A DNA stretch of 64,000 nt from Caecibacter massiliensis (GTDB lineage Bacteria; Bacillota; Negativicutes; Veillonellales; Megasphaeraceae): positions 1,860,001-1,924,000 of the forward strand of contig LT608311.1 of assembly GCA_900095875.1 (NCBI GenBank), read 5' to 3'. Every line of letters begins with the position of its first letter. Within the stretch, counting starts at the first letter, position 1. The notes beneath the pieces are model-generated. The model was not told the origin of the DNA. It was given only the letters and a program-made list of their open reading frames with translations, and searched no databases. This document shows positions 50,459-60,600 of this stretch, in pieces. The position numbers were made by a program, and so were the translations under genes.

Positions 50459-51328
50459 ATGAAAAAAATTCGTAAAGCTGTCATCCCGGCAGCCGGTTAT
50501 GGTACACGCTTTTTGCCGGCGACGAAAGCGACGCCGAAAGAAATGCTGCCTATCGTCGATAAGCCGACAATCCAGTATATCGTAGAAGAAGCTCTCCAGA
50601 GCGGCATTGAAGAAATCCTGATTATCAGCGGACATGCCAAACGGGCTATTGAAGATCATTTTGATACCAATATTGCCCTCGAACTCAACCTGGAAGAACA
50701 TCATAAAACGGATTTGCTGCGCATGGTCCGCAGTATATCTGAAATCAATATTCATTATATCCGTCAGAAGCACATGCGCGGCCTGGGCGATGCCATCCTC
50801 TGTGCCCAGTCCTTTATCGATGACGAACCTTTTGCAGTCCTTCTCGGCGATGATGTCGTATACAACGAAACCAACCCGGCCCTGCAGCAGATGATCGACA
50901 TCTACAATTCCCTGGGCACGACCATCCTGGGCTGTCAGGAAGTGCCCCAGGAAAAAGTTTCCTCCTATGGCATCGTCAAGGGCGTTCCTACCGATGATCC
51001 CCGTCTCATGCGCGTCGTCAACATGATTGAAAAACCGTCCGTTGCCGAAGCACCGAGCCGGACTGCCGTTCTCGGCCGCTACATCATCACTCCCGATGTC
51101 TTTGAAGTACTGCGCCGGACCGAACCGGGAAAAGGCGGCGAAATCCAGCTGACCGATGCCCTTCAGACCATGGCAGCCCGGGAAGCCGTCTATGCATACT
51201 GCTTCTCCGGCAAGCGCTATGATGTAGGGGATAAACTGGGCTTCCTCAAGGCTACTGTCGAATACGCCCTGCGCCGTCCTGGTTTGGGCGATTCGTTCCG
51301 GGACTATTTGAAGAGTCTGTCTTTATAA
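50459..51328 (+). CDS. galU: UTP-glucose-1-phosphate uridylyltransferase
   Basis: A 289-residue nucleotidyltransferase with the GalU N-terminus KAVIPAAGYGTRFLPATKA and the catalytic TPKEMLPIVDKP, then GLGDAILCAQ and EKPSVAEAPS. It makes UDP-glucose for glycans and lipopolysaccharide. ATG 50459 follows AAAGGTGG. It is probably cotranscribed with the large gene upstream, which gives that unknown protein a weak link to envelope synthesis. Confidence 0.95.
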   Translation: MKKIRKAVIPAAGYGTRFLPATKATPKEMLPIVDKPTIQYIVEEALQSGIEEILIISGHAKRAIEDHFDTNIALELNLEEHHKTDLLRMVRSISEINIHYIRQKHMRGLGDAILCAQSFIDDEPFAVLLGDDVVYNETNPALQQMIDIYNSLGTTILGCQEVPQEKVSSYGIVKGVPTDDPRLMRVVNMIEKPSVAEAPSRTAVLGRYIITPDVFEVLRRTEPGKGGEIQLTDALQTMAAREAVYAYCFSGKRYDVGDKLGFLKATVEYALRRPGLGDSFRDYLKSLSL

Positions 51329-51471
51329 AAAACAGGTAAGGTCAAAAAATCAAGGCCACCACGCAAAAAGAGCACCGTTCAGGTATTGATTATTGCTAAG
51401 CGTCATGCTATACTTAGGATGAATCATGAAGAATGATTATTCCTTTTAATAGTGTGAAAGAAGGGGTTTGT

Positions 51472-51894
51472 ATGAAAATAGAAGAAGGTACCGTAGTAGG
51501 GTTAAATGATAATGGTCTCGTCGATGTCAAAGTCGGCCGTCATTCCGACTGTATTTCCTGTGGTGCCTGTGATGGGGCACAGCACATCGTCGTCCAGGCA
51601 CTGAATCCGGTCGGCGCCAAAGTCGGGCAGCATGTCAAATTCGAAATGCGGGAAGTCAACATCGTCATCGGCGCATTCGTCTGCTTCATCATGCCGCTCC
51701 TGGTCGCTGCAGCCGGTGTCTTCATCGGCCGCATGATAGCCCAGTCCCAGGCATTGGATGTCGTCAACCTGGAAATTGCCGGCGGCATCATCGGCTTCCT
51801 CATCGGAGTCGTGGGAGTCAAACTCTTTGACCGTAAAATCACGAACGATGCCAACGCCCGCCCGAAAATCGTAGAAGTCGTGCAGGGCCGGTAA
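51472..51894 (+). CDS. RseC/MucC-like membrane protein
   Basis: A 140-residue protein of the RseC layout: an N-terminal soluble part with cysteines (SDCISCGACDGAQH), two membrane helices (AFVCFIMPLLVAAAGVFIG and IAGGIIGFLIGVVGVKLFD) and a short cytoplasmic tail. RseC-like proteins take part in reducing SoxR or in Rnf-linked electron transfer in other bacteria. The exact role here is unknown. ATG 51472 is preferred because AAGGGG precedes it. It is a single gene between galU and a convergent gene. Confidence 0.85.
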   Translation: MKIEEGTVVGLNDNGLVDVKVGRHSDCISCGACDGAQHIVVQALNPVGAKVGQHVKFEMREVNIVIGAFVCFIMPLLVAAAGVFIGRMIAQSQALDVVNLEIAGGIIGFLIGVVGVKLFDRKITNDANARPKIVEVVQGR

Positions 51895-51978
51895 GAGAGC
51901 ATACAAAGAATGAGACTGTCTTTTCAGGCAGCCTCTTCTTTTTTACCCGGATTATATCCATATGCTCTGGTATAGTGA

Positions 51979-52006
51979 AAAAAACCTGTCCAGTGACAGG
52001 TTTTTT
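51979..52006. terminator. Bidirectional terminator between convergent genes
   Basis: AAAAAACCTGTC (51979-51990) pairs perfectly with GACAGGTTTTTT (51995-52006) around CAGT. It serves the RseC-like gene and the minus-strand gene that ends at 52007. Confidence 0.9.
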
Positions 52007-53041
52007 TCAGTTTGGCAATTTTTCTGCCAGCGACAGGGTTGTCCCGTCCTGACGGGTGACGCTCGTCACGCGGAGCTGGCTCCTCGTATCGTCCAGATTT
52101 TCCCGGCTCATGAGAGCGTACTGGCTGGGGATGAGGGGATTGAGCAGGAACTGGCTGGTGTGTGGCTTGCCCGATGCTGCCGGCGTCAGCCGCAGGGTGC
52201 CAGAATACAGCACGGCATGGTCGCCGGCGCGCTGGAGCTCATAGACACCGCGGATTTCCCGAATTTCTTCCGGTTTCCCTTCGAATACCGGCGTATAGGT
52301 GATGCGCAGGAAGGTCTGATGATTGGATCCTTTGACAAGAGTGGCTGATACGTTCCGGATTTTGATCAGTCCGTCCAGCTGGCGCTGGATCGGGCGGTTG
52401 TATGCGGCCAGACGCTGATCCCAGGCGTCGTTGATTTCACTGATGAATGCCGGTGCATCGGCAAGGCCCGTAATGCGCCACTGCTTCGGTCCCGTACGGG
52501 TCAGTTCGATGGTGCAGGTCAGATTCCTGTCGAGTCGTTCATTATATAAGGTGACTGTCATGTGAGCGTGGCTGCTGTCTGTCTTATGGGCGTAGCGGGA
52601 AGAAACATAGTGCCAGCCCGAGACGGGAAAGGGAAATCCCAGGGCCTGCAGGCGGAGACGGACATTTTCTGCCGCTCCGGCGCGGTCTGCATCGTCTTTC
52701 TCCTTCTGCATGGTCAGGTGGAACAGGCGGCTGCTGTCGGTGATGAAATCATCCCGCAATGGCGCCCAGGCCAGCTGCAGGACCGGCAGGGAATCGATTC
52801 CGCCGCCCCGCGAGGCCATGCCGTCGAAGAGTCCGGCTGCAATGGCCTTATCATCGACAAGAGCCGTGACCGTTTCCTCATCGCCGCTTTGTATGGCCCG
52901 GGTGAGGACCCGGACGGAATAATCGGGTGTCGCCTTGTATACGTGCTCATAGTTGAGTACCGCCGCTTCCAGACAGAAAAGCAGGATACAGATGGCAGCC
53001 AGTATGGAGACATCCGGTTTGGGTATTCTATGCGAATTCAT
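52007..53041 (-). CDS. Membrane-anchored protein of unknown function
   Basis: A 344-residue protein with one N-terminal membrane helix (VSILAAICILLFCLEAAVL). The soluble part begins VYKATPDYSVRVLTRAIQSG, with a short helical repeat-like segment, and continues as a mainly beta region (RNLTCTIELTRTGPKQWRIT, HQTFLRITYTPVFEG). The layout recalls DUF2939-type proteins, with low certainty. ATG 53041 is preferred over ATG 53047 because GAAGGAA overlaps the latter. Single gene, ending at the shared terminator. Confidence 0.7.
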   Translation of the reverse strand: MNSHRIPKPDVSILAAICILLFCLEAAVLNYEHVYKATPDYSVRVLTRAIQSGDEETVTALVDDKAIAAGLFDGMASRGGGIDSLPVLQLAWAPLRDDFITDSSRLFHLTMQKEKDDADRAGAAENVRLRLQALGFPFPVSGWHYVSSRYAHKTDSSHAHMTVTLYNERLDRNLTCTIELTRTGPKQWRITGLADAPAFISEINDAWDQRLAAYNRPIQRQLDGLIKIRNVSATLVKGSNHQTFLRITYTPVFEGKPEEIREIRGVYELQRAGDHAVLYSGTLRLTPAASGKPHTSQFLLNPLIPSQYALMSRENLDDTRSQLRVTSVTRQDGTTLSLAEKLPN

Positions 53042-53193
53042 GGGCATTCCTTCTTTGCGTATGAGACAAAAATATGATGACTTAAAAGTATTATACCATT
53101 TTTATGCCGTTTCTGAAAAAGGAAACGTATTATTTTTGTAGAACTATAGATAGTGAGACCTGAAATTTAACCTATATAGTGAGGAGTGATACG

Positions 53194-54834
53194 GTGATTA
53201 CCATACATGATAAAACCCATAATACAGACTATACCGTAGAAAAAGGGACGACACTGCTCGCCCTGAGCCGGCAGTGCTGTCCCGAAGCCGACCCGCCTGT
53301 GGCAGCTGCACTGTACAACAACGAACTGGCCGGCCTGCAGACGAAAATAGAAGAAAAAGGCGATGTCGAATGGTACCAGCTGAATACACTGGAAGGCAAC
53401 CAGTGCATCATACGCACGGCCATCCTGCTCCTCGTGCGGGCCGTGGCCGAACTCTATCCCGACGGCAAGGTGCTGGTCAAACACGCCCTGCGCAAATCCC
53501 TTTACTGTGAACTGGAAATCGGCCACAACGTGACCATCCACGATGTGGAAACCATTAAGCGCCGCATGGACGAAATCGTTGAACAGGACGAAACCATCAC
53601 CCAGGTCAAAGTCAGCACCCAGACGGCGCTGGCCATGTGCCACAACCGCGACCTCAAGCACGAAGCGGAACTGATGAGCCATGTCGATGTGCCCTATGTC
53701 CTGGCTTATCAGTGCGGGCAGATACTGGACTACTACATGGGGCCTCTCCTGCCCAGCATGGGATACCTGACCTGCTTCAACCTGCGACTCTATGCGCCGG
53801 GTATCATACTGGAATACCCGAAAGTAGAAAATCCCAACGAACTGCCGCCGTACAAGGAAATCCCGAAAATGGCCCGCCTCTTCCTGGAAGCGGAAGAATG
53901 GGGGCGCATCGTCCGCTGTGAATACGTCTCCGACCTGAACCGCTATATCGGGGACGGGACCATCCAGGATATCGTCGATATGGCCGAAGCCCTGCAGGAA
54001 AAGAAACTGGCCGAACTGGCCGACTATATCGTGGCCCAGCGGCCAAAAATCAAAGTCGTCCTCATTGCCGGCCCGTCCTCTGCCGGCAAGACGACATTCT
54101 GCAAACGGCTGACCACCCAGCTCCGCGTTAATGGCCTGCGTCCGGTGCGCATTTCTCTCGACGACTATTTCTATAATAGAGAAGATACGCCGCGTAATCC
54201 CGATGGCAGTTACGATTTCGAATCCCTGCGCGCCATCGACGTGCCCCTGTTCAACCAGCAGATTGATGACCTCAATCAGGGCAAAGACGTCCACCTGGCC
54301 CGCTTTGAATTCGTCGAAGGCAAGCGCTATTTCGACGAAAAGCCGACGCGCCTCGAACCGGGCCAGCCCATCGTCGTAGAAGGCCTCCACGCCCTGAATG
54401 ATTCCCTGACCTACATGCTGCCCCGCTATGAAAAAGTCAAGATCTCCCTGGGCGTCCTGACACAGATACGCATCAACGACCACAACCGCATTTCCACGTC
54501 GGACACGCGCATCATCCGCCGCATGGTCCGGGATCATCAGTTCCGCGGCCGCGGTCCCGAAGCGACCATGGAAATCTGGGGCGACGTGCGCCGTGGCGAA
54601 GAAAAGAATATCTATCCCTATCAGGAAGATGCCGATACCATCTTCAACACTGCTCTGCCATACGAACTGGCCGTCCTCAAACCCTATGCCGAACCGCTCC
54701 TGGAATCAATCGGACAGGACAGCCCCTATTATACGGAAGCCCAGCGCCTGGTCAAATTCCTGAAGCCCTTCAAGCCCGTAGATTCGTCCGTCGTCCCCAT
54801 GAACTCCCTCCTGAGGGAATTTATCGGCAAATGA
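53194..54834 (+). CDS. Uridine-kinase-like nucleoside kinase with TGS/ThrRS-like N-terminus
   Basis: A 546-residue protein. Residues 1-60 look like a TGS domain (YTVEKGTTLLALSRQ), residues about 60-260 like the editing-type module of threonyl-tRNA synthetase (VLVKHALRKSLYCELEIGHN), and the C-terminal half is a P-loop kinase: Walker A GPSSAGKTTFCK near residue 290, SLDDYFYNREDTPRNPDGSY and VVEGLHALND. This fusion is widespread in Firmicutes, where it is annotated as nucleoside or uridine kinase; in vivo substrate is unsettled. GTG 53194 is preferred because GAGGAGTGA lies upstream. Confidence 0.88.
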   Translation: MITIHDKTHNTDYTVEKGTTLLALSRQCCPEADPPVAAALYNNELAGLQTKIEEKGDVEWYQLNTLEGNQCIIRTAILLLVRAVAELYPDGKVLVKHALRKSLYCELEIGHNVTIHDVETIKRRMDEIVEQDETITQVKVSTQTALAMCHNRDLKHEAELMSHVDVPYVLAYQCGQILDYYMGPLLPSMGYLTCFNLRLYAPGIILEYPKVENPNELPPYKEIPKMARLFLEAEEWGRIVRCEYVSDLNRYIGDGTIQDIVDMAEALQEKKLAELADYIVAQRPKIKVVLIAGPSSAGKTTFCKRLTTQLRVNGLRPVRISLDDYFYNREDTPRNPDGSYDFESLRAIDVPLFNQQIDDLNQGKDVHLARFEFVEGKRYFDEKPTRLEPGQPIVVEGLHALNDSLTYMLPRYEKVKISLGVLTQIRINDHNRISTSDTRIIRRMVRDHQFRGRGPEATMEIWGDVRRGEEKNIYPYQEDADTIFNTALPYELAVLKPYAEPLLESIGQDSPYYTEAQRLVKFLKPFKPVDSSVVPMNSLLREFIGK

Positions 54835-54875
54835 CAGACCATTGCGCGGCCGGTGCGGGGTATACGAATTTATCA

Positions 54876-54904
54876 TTGACAAAGCCTAAGGGGATAGATA
54901 TAAT
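54876..54904 (+). promoter_or_regulatory. Promoter of yceD-rpmF
   Basis: Perfect TTGACA (54876-54881), 17-base spacer, perfect TATAAT (54899-54904): a full-consensus strong promoter, fitting ribosomal-protein expression. Confidence 0.9.
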
Positions 54905-54925
54905 AGTATAGTCGAGGTAGAAATA

Positions 54926-55432
54926 ATGAAACTACAAGTCGAAGAAGCACTCAAAGAAATAGGGAAGTATTTCCCTTTTTCGTTTGAACGTCCGGCTGCC
55001 GAGCTCGGTGATGTAGATGATTTCCCCTGGAAAGATGCTACCGTAGCTGTGGAAGGAACGTATTGTTTCGATGGCAATCATCTCCTTGTAGAAGGAACGA
55101 TTCGTACATCGGGCATGTATCCCTGCAGCCGTTGTCTGACACCGGTATCGGTGGATCGGAATGAAACACTGTCTGAAGTCTATGGTACGGAAGCGGAGCT
55201 TCCCGAGGACGTATTGCCCTATAACGGGGAATACATCGATTTGACGGAGACAATTAGAGAAACCTTGATCCTCAGCGAGCCCATGAGGGTATTGTGCCGG
55301 CCTGACTGCAAAGGGCTTTGTCCGCAGTGCGGTGCAAACCTGAATGAAGGACCCTGTAGTTGTCCTACCGACAAGATTGATCCGAGGCTTGAAGCCCTGG
55401 CTCAGTTATTACGATCCAAAGAAAAGCACTAG
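54926..55432 (+). CDS. yceD: YceD/DUF177 family protein
   Basis: A 168-residue protein with the YceD features: a CSRCLTPV motif near residue 70 and a C-terminal cysteine cluster (CRPDCKGLCPQCGANLNEG) probably binding zinc. YceD is linked to 23S rRNA accumulation and is nearly always next to rpmF, as here (35 bases before). In many Firmicutes the pair precedes fapR-plsX; in this genome it lies about 54 kb away. Confidence 0.92.
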   Translation: MKLQVEEALKEIGKYFPFSFERPAAELGDVDDFPWKDATVAVEGTYCFDGNHLLVEGTIRTSGMYPCSRCLTPVSVDRNETLSEVYGTEAELPEDVLPYNGEYIDLTETIRETLILSEPMRVLCRPDCKGLCPQCGANLNEGPCSCPTDKIDPRLEALAQLLRSKEKH

Positions 55433-55467
55433 AAACACGTACCATGTGATTTAAGGAGGTGCAGAAC

Positions 55468-55653
55468 ATGGCAGTACCAAAGAACAGATTATCCCAGACT
55501 CGTCAGAAGATGCGTCGTGCAAACTGGAAATTGACAGCACCGGGCTACGTAGAATGCCCGCAGTGCCACGAAGCAATGATGCCTCATCATGTATGCCCGA
55601 CTTGCGGCTACTATAAAGGCAAACAGGTTGTCAACAACACAACGGCTGAATAA
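55468..55653 (+). CDS. rpmF: 50S ribosomal protein L32
   Basis: A 61-residue protein starting MAVPKNRLSQTRQKMRRANW, with a zinc-binding set CPQC and CPTC, typical of the C+ form of L32. ATG 55468 is chosen over an earlier in-frame GTG because AAGGAGGTG is correctly spaced for it. It shares the consensus promoter with yceD and ends at a strong terminator. Confidence 0.97.
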   Translation: MAVPKNRLSQTRQKMRRANWKLTAPGYVECPQCHEAMMPHHVCPTCGYYKGKQVVNNTTAE

Positions 55654-55663
55654 GAGTAAGCAT

Positions 55664-55697
55664 AAAAAGCGTCCCTTAAAAGGGACGCTTTTTTATG
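55664..55697 (+). terminator. Terminator after rpmF
   Basis: A perfect 14-bp stem (AAAAAGCGTCCCTT at 55664-55677 with AAGGGACGCTTTTT at 55680-55693), then further T residues. Confidence 0.92.
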
Positions 55698-56280
55698 TCC
55701 TGGCCGGTTCAAAGTGCAGTGTAGCAGGCCACCCAGCAAGAGGATGTCGGTTATTTCCCGCAGACATCAAACTTCAAACTATCCCTTCTCTTCCGTTGCA
55801 CCTTTTGTGCAGCGGATTTTTTTATAACTCAGTTCTATGGGAAAAATGGCTTGTCATAAAAGTTTTGCATGAAATGCGGGCGGGTTGTATTGCTCTTTAA
55901 AATATAATTCGTAAATGCAAACACAAAAAATGTAATGTAAGACGAAACAAATGACGTAGCGAAATTATAGAAATTAGGCAAAATAACTAATTGTAGTGCC
56001 CTGGTGTCCTAATCACAGATGAGGCGTCAAACAGTGAGAACATGGCGTTTTTATAAAATAGAGACGGACTGATACCTGTATTATGTTATTTCGTACCATT
56101 TTACGTTTGTCGGAATTTTGTCCAGTTATAGAAAACATAGTATAAATACATAGATGAATATAAATATACAAACCACACTCATTTTGGCGTTTTATATATC
56201 AGAATAAAATATCATATACTAGAAGTAAATAAATATAAAAAACAATAAAATATCACCGTAATGGACACTTAATTGCGATA
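55698..56280. other. Gene-free region before the adhesin
   Basis: No coding capacity was found. It holds a dispersed repeat copy (CGGTTCAAAGTGCAGTGTAG at 55705-55724), a short ATCAAAC/TTCAAAC stretch (55765-55779) of the heptamer family seen around 62960, a second terminator-like hairpin at 55793-55824, and then about 450 bases of A+T-rich DNA. Confidence 0.6.
55793..55824 (+). terminator. Terminator-like hairpin in the gene-free region
   Basis: CCGTTGCAC (55793-55801) pairs with GTGCAGCGG (55807-55815), one G-U wobble, followed by ATTTTTTTAT. No gene ends here, so it may be a backup for rpmF or end an unseen small RNA. Confidence 0.5.
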
Positions 56281-56283
56281 TAA

Positions 56284-56313
56284 TTGTGACAAAATAACGT
56301 TTTATGGTATAAT
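56284..56313 (+). promoter_or_regulatory. Promoter of the adhesin gene
   Basis: TTGTGA (56284-56289), an 18-base spacer, and TATAAT (56308-56313) with an extended -10 TGG. Confidence 0.55.
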
Positions 56314-56342
56314 ACTAAGTAAACCACGACTATTTTATGTAA

Positions 56343-56357
56343 TGATAATAATTATAA
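56343..56357. promoter_or_regulatory. Fur-box-like site in the adhesin leader
   Basis: TGATAATAATTATAA matches 14 of 15 positions of the Fur core TGATAATNATTATCA, between the promoter and the AGGAGG ribosome site. The surrounding DNA is A+T-rich, which raises the chance-match rate. Confidence 0.45.
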
Positions 56358-56373
56358 TACAGGAGGTTGTTTT

Positions 56374-57678
56374 ATGAATAAAATATATAAAGTCATCTGG
56401 AGTCATGTAAAACAATGCTATGTCGTTACATCAGAATTAACGAAAAGCCAACACAAATCGTCCAGTAAGAGTGAACTTATAAGTACAAATGTACACCAGA
56501 GGAGGTATTTTGGTAAGGCGGCCGTAGCTGCCATCGTCGCCGGACTGCTGACTTTCGGTTCTTATGGTTTGGCTGATGCAGCCGGCCCGGCTGCCATTGA
56601 AAATGGGGCAGCCAGCAAGGCCGATGGAATCGGCAGCATCGCCGTTGGGGTAGGCGATAAGGTCGTTTCTTCTAATACAGATACGAACCGTTACCAGGGA
56701 GCGACTTCTCTGGCCGTAGGTACTTTGAATATCATCGATGCGGATGACAAGGCGCCTTTCGATGGCACAGCCAGTAGTGTGATCGGGCAGGTAAACTATA
56801 CGAAGAACGCCAACGCTGCTATCATCTTTGGGGCTGGCAACAAAGTCACCAATTCCTATAAGGACGTGAATCTGGATCCAGAGACCTTGCAGGCATTGAT
56901 AAAGGCATACGAGGGTAATAATATGAAGGCAGTTACGGAAATCCTGCAGAATGCCGTTCCTGAAAGTGGCGGCCAGGTCATGGTCATGGGCGGCGGCAAC
57001 ACGGTTGACTATGCCCAGTCTTCCCAGGTCATGGGCGTCAGCAATACTCTGAAAGGCACGGAAGATTCCATCAGCAAGTACAATCTGGTGGATGGGTTCC
57101 AGAACAATGTGACCAATTCCCAGAATACGTATGTGGTCGGGACGAAGAACAGTTTTGTGAATATGGCCAATTCCATCGTATTGGGAGATAACAATAACCG
57201 TATTGCCAATAACATAGACCGAATTATGAAAGATACCATTGTAATCGGTGATGGGAATACGGTACAAAATGGTGATGAAAGCATTGCTATCGGGAAAAAT
57301 ATCACAATCCAACGTGATGGCGGCAATGGCTATGAATACGACACAGGCAATGTGGCCATCGGCAGCAATGCCTATATCAGCAGTTATGTGAACCAGGGCG
57401 ACAGCATTGCCATCGGTAAGAATGCCAGCGTCATCAATATGGGTGGCTCCCTGGAAAAGGCCTTTGCCTTTGGCAGAACCATGGGCAAGGAGTATTCCGG
57501 CAGTATCGCCATCGGTGAAAATGCCTATGCTCGTTCCGGCAGTACCATGATTGGTGTCCATGATTATCAGGGGGACGATTGGCGATCTAAAGGTCGATTT
57601 CACAAAGGGAAAGAGTGCAGGGTCTTCCGGTATTGGCAATTATCAGGAAAGTATCGATGCTACGACCATTGGCAATAA
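56374..57678 (+). CDS. Trimeric autotransporter adhesin, N-terminal part (frameshifted)
   Basis: The 434-residue frame begins with the extended signal region of type Vc autotransporters (MNKIYKVIWSHVKQCYVVTS), a hydrophobic core (AAVAAIVAGLLTFGSYGLA) and then YadA-head-type repeats with many xAxSxAxGxxx elements (DGIGSIAVGVG, DSIAIGKNASV, GSIAIGENAYA). It leaves the adhesin frame at the five-G tract 57570-57574 and stops 100 bases later. The next frame carries on the same repeat pattern, so the two were one gene of about 1,503 residues. ATG 56374 follows AGGAGG. Confidence 0.9.
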   Translation: MNKIYKVIWSHVKQCYVVTSELTKSQHKSSSKSELISTNVHQRRYFGKAAVAAIVAGLLTFGSYGLADAAGPAAIENGAASKADGIGSIAVGVGDKVVSSNTDTNRYQGATSLAVGTLNIIDADDKAPFDGTASSVIGQVNYTKNANAAIIFGAGNKVTNSYKDVNLDPETLQALIKAYEGNNMKAVTEILQNAVPESGGQVMVMGGGNTVDYAQSSQVMGVSNTLKGTEDSISKYNLVDGFQNNVTNSQNTYVVGTKNSFVNMANSIVLGDNNNRIANNIDRIMKDTIVIGDGNTVQNGDESIAIGKNITIQRDGGNGYEYDTGNVAIGSNAYISSYVNQGDSIAIGKNASVINMGGSLEKAFAFGRTMGKEYSGSIAIGENAYARSGSTMIGVHDYQGDDWRSKGRFHKGKECRVFRYWQLSGKYRCYDHWQ

Positions 57679-60600
57679 CAGCTACAACAATGGCGTATTC
57701 TCGACAGTAGTAGGTAGTTATACCGCTGTGTCTGGCTTGTATCAGAATCAGAAATGGGGCGAAAAGCCTAACGCCGTACAGAATTTCGGCGCTGCTGTCC
57801 TCGGTTCGTTGAACAGCGTAGAAGGCCTGAGTAGTACAGAATATAACACGGCAGGTATGGCAGACAGCATCCTGGGCTCCGCCAACCGGACGCAGAATGC
57901 CAATGGTACGGTCATGGTCGGTGCCGGCAACGTGGTCACCAATTCCATCAATGATTTCGATGCTTCGGGGATTAAAGTAAAGGGTGGCATTGCTGATCCC
58001 AATACACTTTCTGAAGCCATGCGTACAGCCATCAAAGACCAGAATGGCGGAGGTGCAGCAGCTATTGTAGGCAATGGCAACGTTGTCGACAATGCGACCA
58101 ATGTTTCTATCCTTGGTTCCAAAAACAGCCTGAAGAACACGGCCAAAGCCCAGCTGCTGGGTGATAACCGGGTAGTGGAAAGCGCAGATAACTCTGTCAT
58201 TGTGGGCTCCGCCGATTCGGAACTGACGACCAGCAAAAAGAATGTCACCGTCTTGGGTTATAATGCCAATGCCTCCGTGGACGGTGGCGTGGCTGTAGGC
58301 AGTGAATCCCTGGCTACCGTGGATAAAGGTGTGGCCGGGTATGATCCGAAAGGAGAGGACCACAGTGCCGACACCACCGGTACCTGGAAATCTACGGCAG
58401 CTGCTGTTTCTGTAGGGAACAAGAAAAAGAATCTGACCCGGCAGATCACCAATGTGGCAGCCGGTACGGAAGATACGGATGCTGTAAACGTGGCCCAGTT
58501 GAAAGCCAGCGAAAAAAAGGTGGCTGTGGTGTTTGATGACAGAGGGTCTCTCCTGAGTACGGATGCCACTGTCAACCATGAACATGAAATTGGCGATAAG
58601 ATTACCAACGTATCCAAAGGAATCGCTTTGGGGAATAACGCGACCGTTCACAATCAGTCTGGCAACAAAGCGGATGCCATGAAATTTGGCAGCAATATGT
58701 ACACCAGTGGGATTGCCATTGGTGAAAACAGCTATGCGCTGGAAGATTCCATCGACCTGGGCAACAAAATCTACAACGGTGCCATGGGGGATGTTACTGA
58801 TCTTTCCAAATACAACAAAACGACTTCCACAGGGACTGGCCGTGTGCTGATTGGAAATAACTCCTACAGTTCCGGGAGCCTTTCCACCTTGATCGGCAAT
58901 CATTCTATTATGACTACGAATTACTTAAATGGTGGTAGCAGTTGGAACGCAATGCAGAATGCGGGGGCTGTTTCCATTGGTGCTTTGAACAGCATTGAAT
59001 CCTATTCTTCCAGCAATTTCATGTCCGGTGTAGCCAACGACATCATCGGGCTGGCCAACAAGACGAGAAACTCCAATGGAGCTTTGATCCTGGGCGCCGG
59101 CAACGAAATTAACAATTCCATTGATTTTATTTCCGTTAGTGGTTCGTCTACGATGGATGTGGCTACCGCAGCTCAGGAAATCCGCGATGTAATGGCTGAG
59201 GGAACCTTTGCCGGCGGTGCTACGCTGGCCATTGGTGGCGGCAACAAAGCGGACTATACCCAGAATTCCCAGCTCATGGGTGTGGGCAACAGCCTGACCG
59301 GGACCAGCAGCTCCATCAGTAAATTCAACATGCTGGACGGCTACAAGAATACGGCAACCAACGTAAGCAATACGAAAATCATCGGTTCCAACAATACGGT
59401 GAACGACAAAGCCAACAGTAATACGATTATTGGCGATAAGCATGTGGTCGCTGCTGAAAAGACCAACAACGTGATTATCGGCAATGCGGATCATAAACTG
59501 ACCACCTCTGCTTCCGACGCCGTCCTCATCGGCCACAATGCCGACGTGAAAGTGGATGGTGGCGTGGCCCTGGGCAGCGGGTCCGTGGCTGTTACGGATA
59601 AAGACGTGGAAGGCTATGATCCTCTGAAGAAGGGTGCCAGCGGATCGGATGACAAGGCCTGGAAATCCTTCTGGGCAGCGGTTTCTGTAGGCGATGGGAC
59701 CCATACCCGCCAGATCACGGGTGTGGCAGCCGGCACCAACGATACGGATGCTGTTAACGTGGCTCAGTTGAAGAGTGTGGCCAGCCTGCCCGTCCACATC
59801 TACAGCGGTGGAAATGTGAGCAGCGCCGGCAGACTTGTAGCCACTCCGACCATCAGCAGCCTGCAGTTTGACTTCGGCGACGGCCTGAAAGCAGATGAAG
59901 TGGAGGCAGAAGGAGGCAAACGCGTCCTGGTATCCCTGGATAAAGATGCCCTGAAGGGCGACCCTGATTTCAAGGGGGATAAAGGCGACAAAGGTGACCC
60001 CGGCGCCAAAGGTGAAAAGGGCGATAAAGGTGACACCGGTGCAACCGGCGCTCAGGGCGTACAAGGACCCAAGGGCGAGAAGGGTGACCCCGGCGCCAAA
60101 GGTGATAAGGGCGATAAAGGTGACACCGGTGCTCCCGGCAAGGATGGTAAGGACGGCAAAGATGGCGGCGTAGGCACCGTTGTTGGCGACGACACCAACA
60201 TCACCGTGGCCAACACCGAAACCGATGCCACCAAACCGGCCAACTATAAGGTTTCCCTGAATAAGGCCATCACCGTGGATAAGGTGACCGCAGGCGATAC
60301 CACGATTTCCAGCAATGGTGTCTCCATTGCCGGTGGTCCGTCCATGACGAAGGACGGCATCGACGCCGGCGGCAGCAAGATTACCAATGTGGCAGCCGGT
60401 ACCGCCGATACCGACGCTGTGAACTACGGCCAGTTGAAGGGCGTGGAAAGCAGCGTACAGAACAACACCACGAACATCAACCGGTTGAACGGCCGTGTAT
60501 CCAACCTCGATAACCGCATCAACAAGGTCGGTGCCGGTGCAGCGGCTCTGGCAGCGCTCCATCCGCTGGACTTCAATCCCGATGACAAATGGAACTTTGC

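Noticed and set aside
59970-60165. Collagen-coding repeats considered as a DNA-level or CRISPR repeat
   Set aside because: The 9-base period follows codons for Gly-X-Y within an open adhesin frame.
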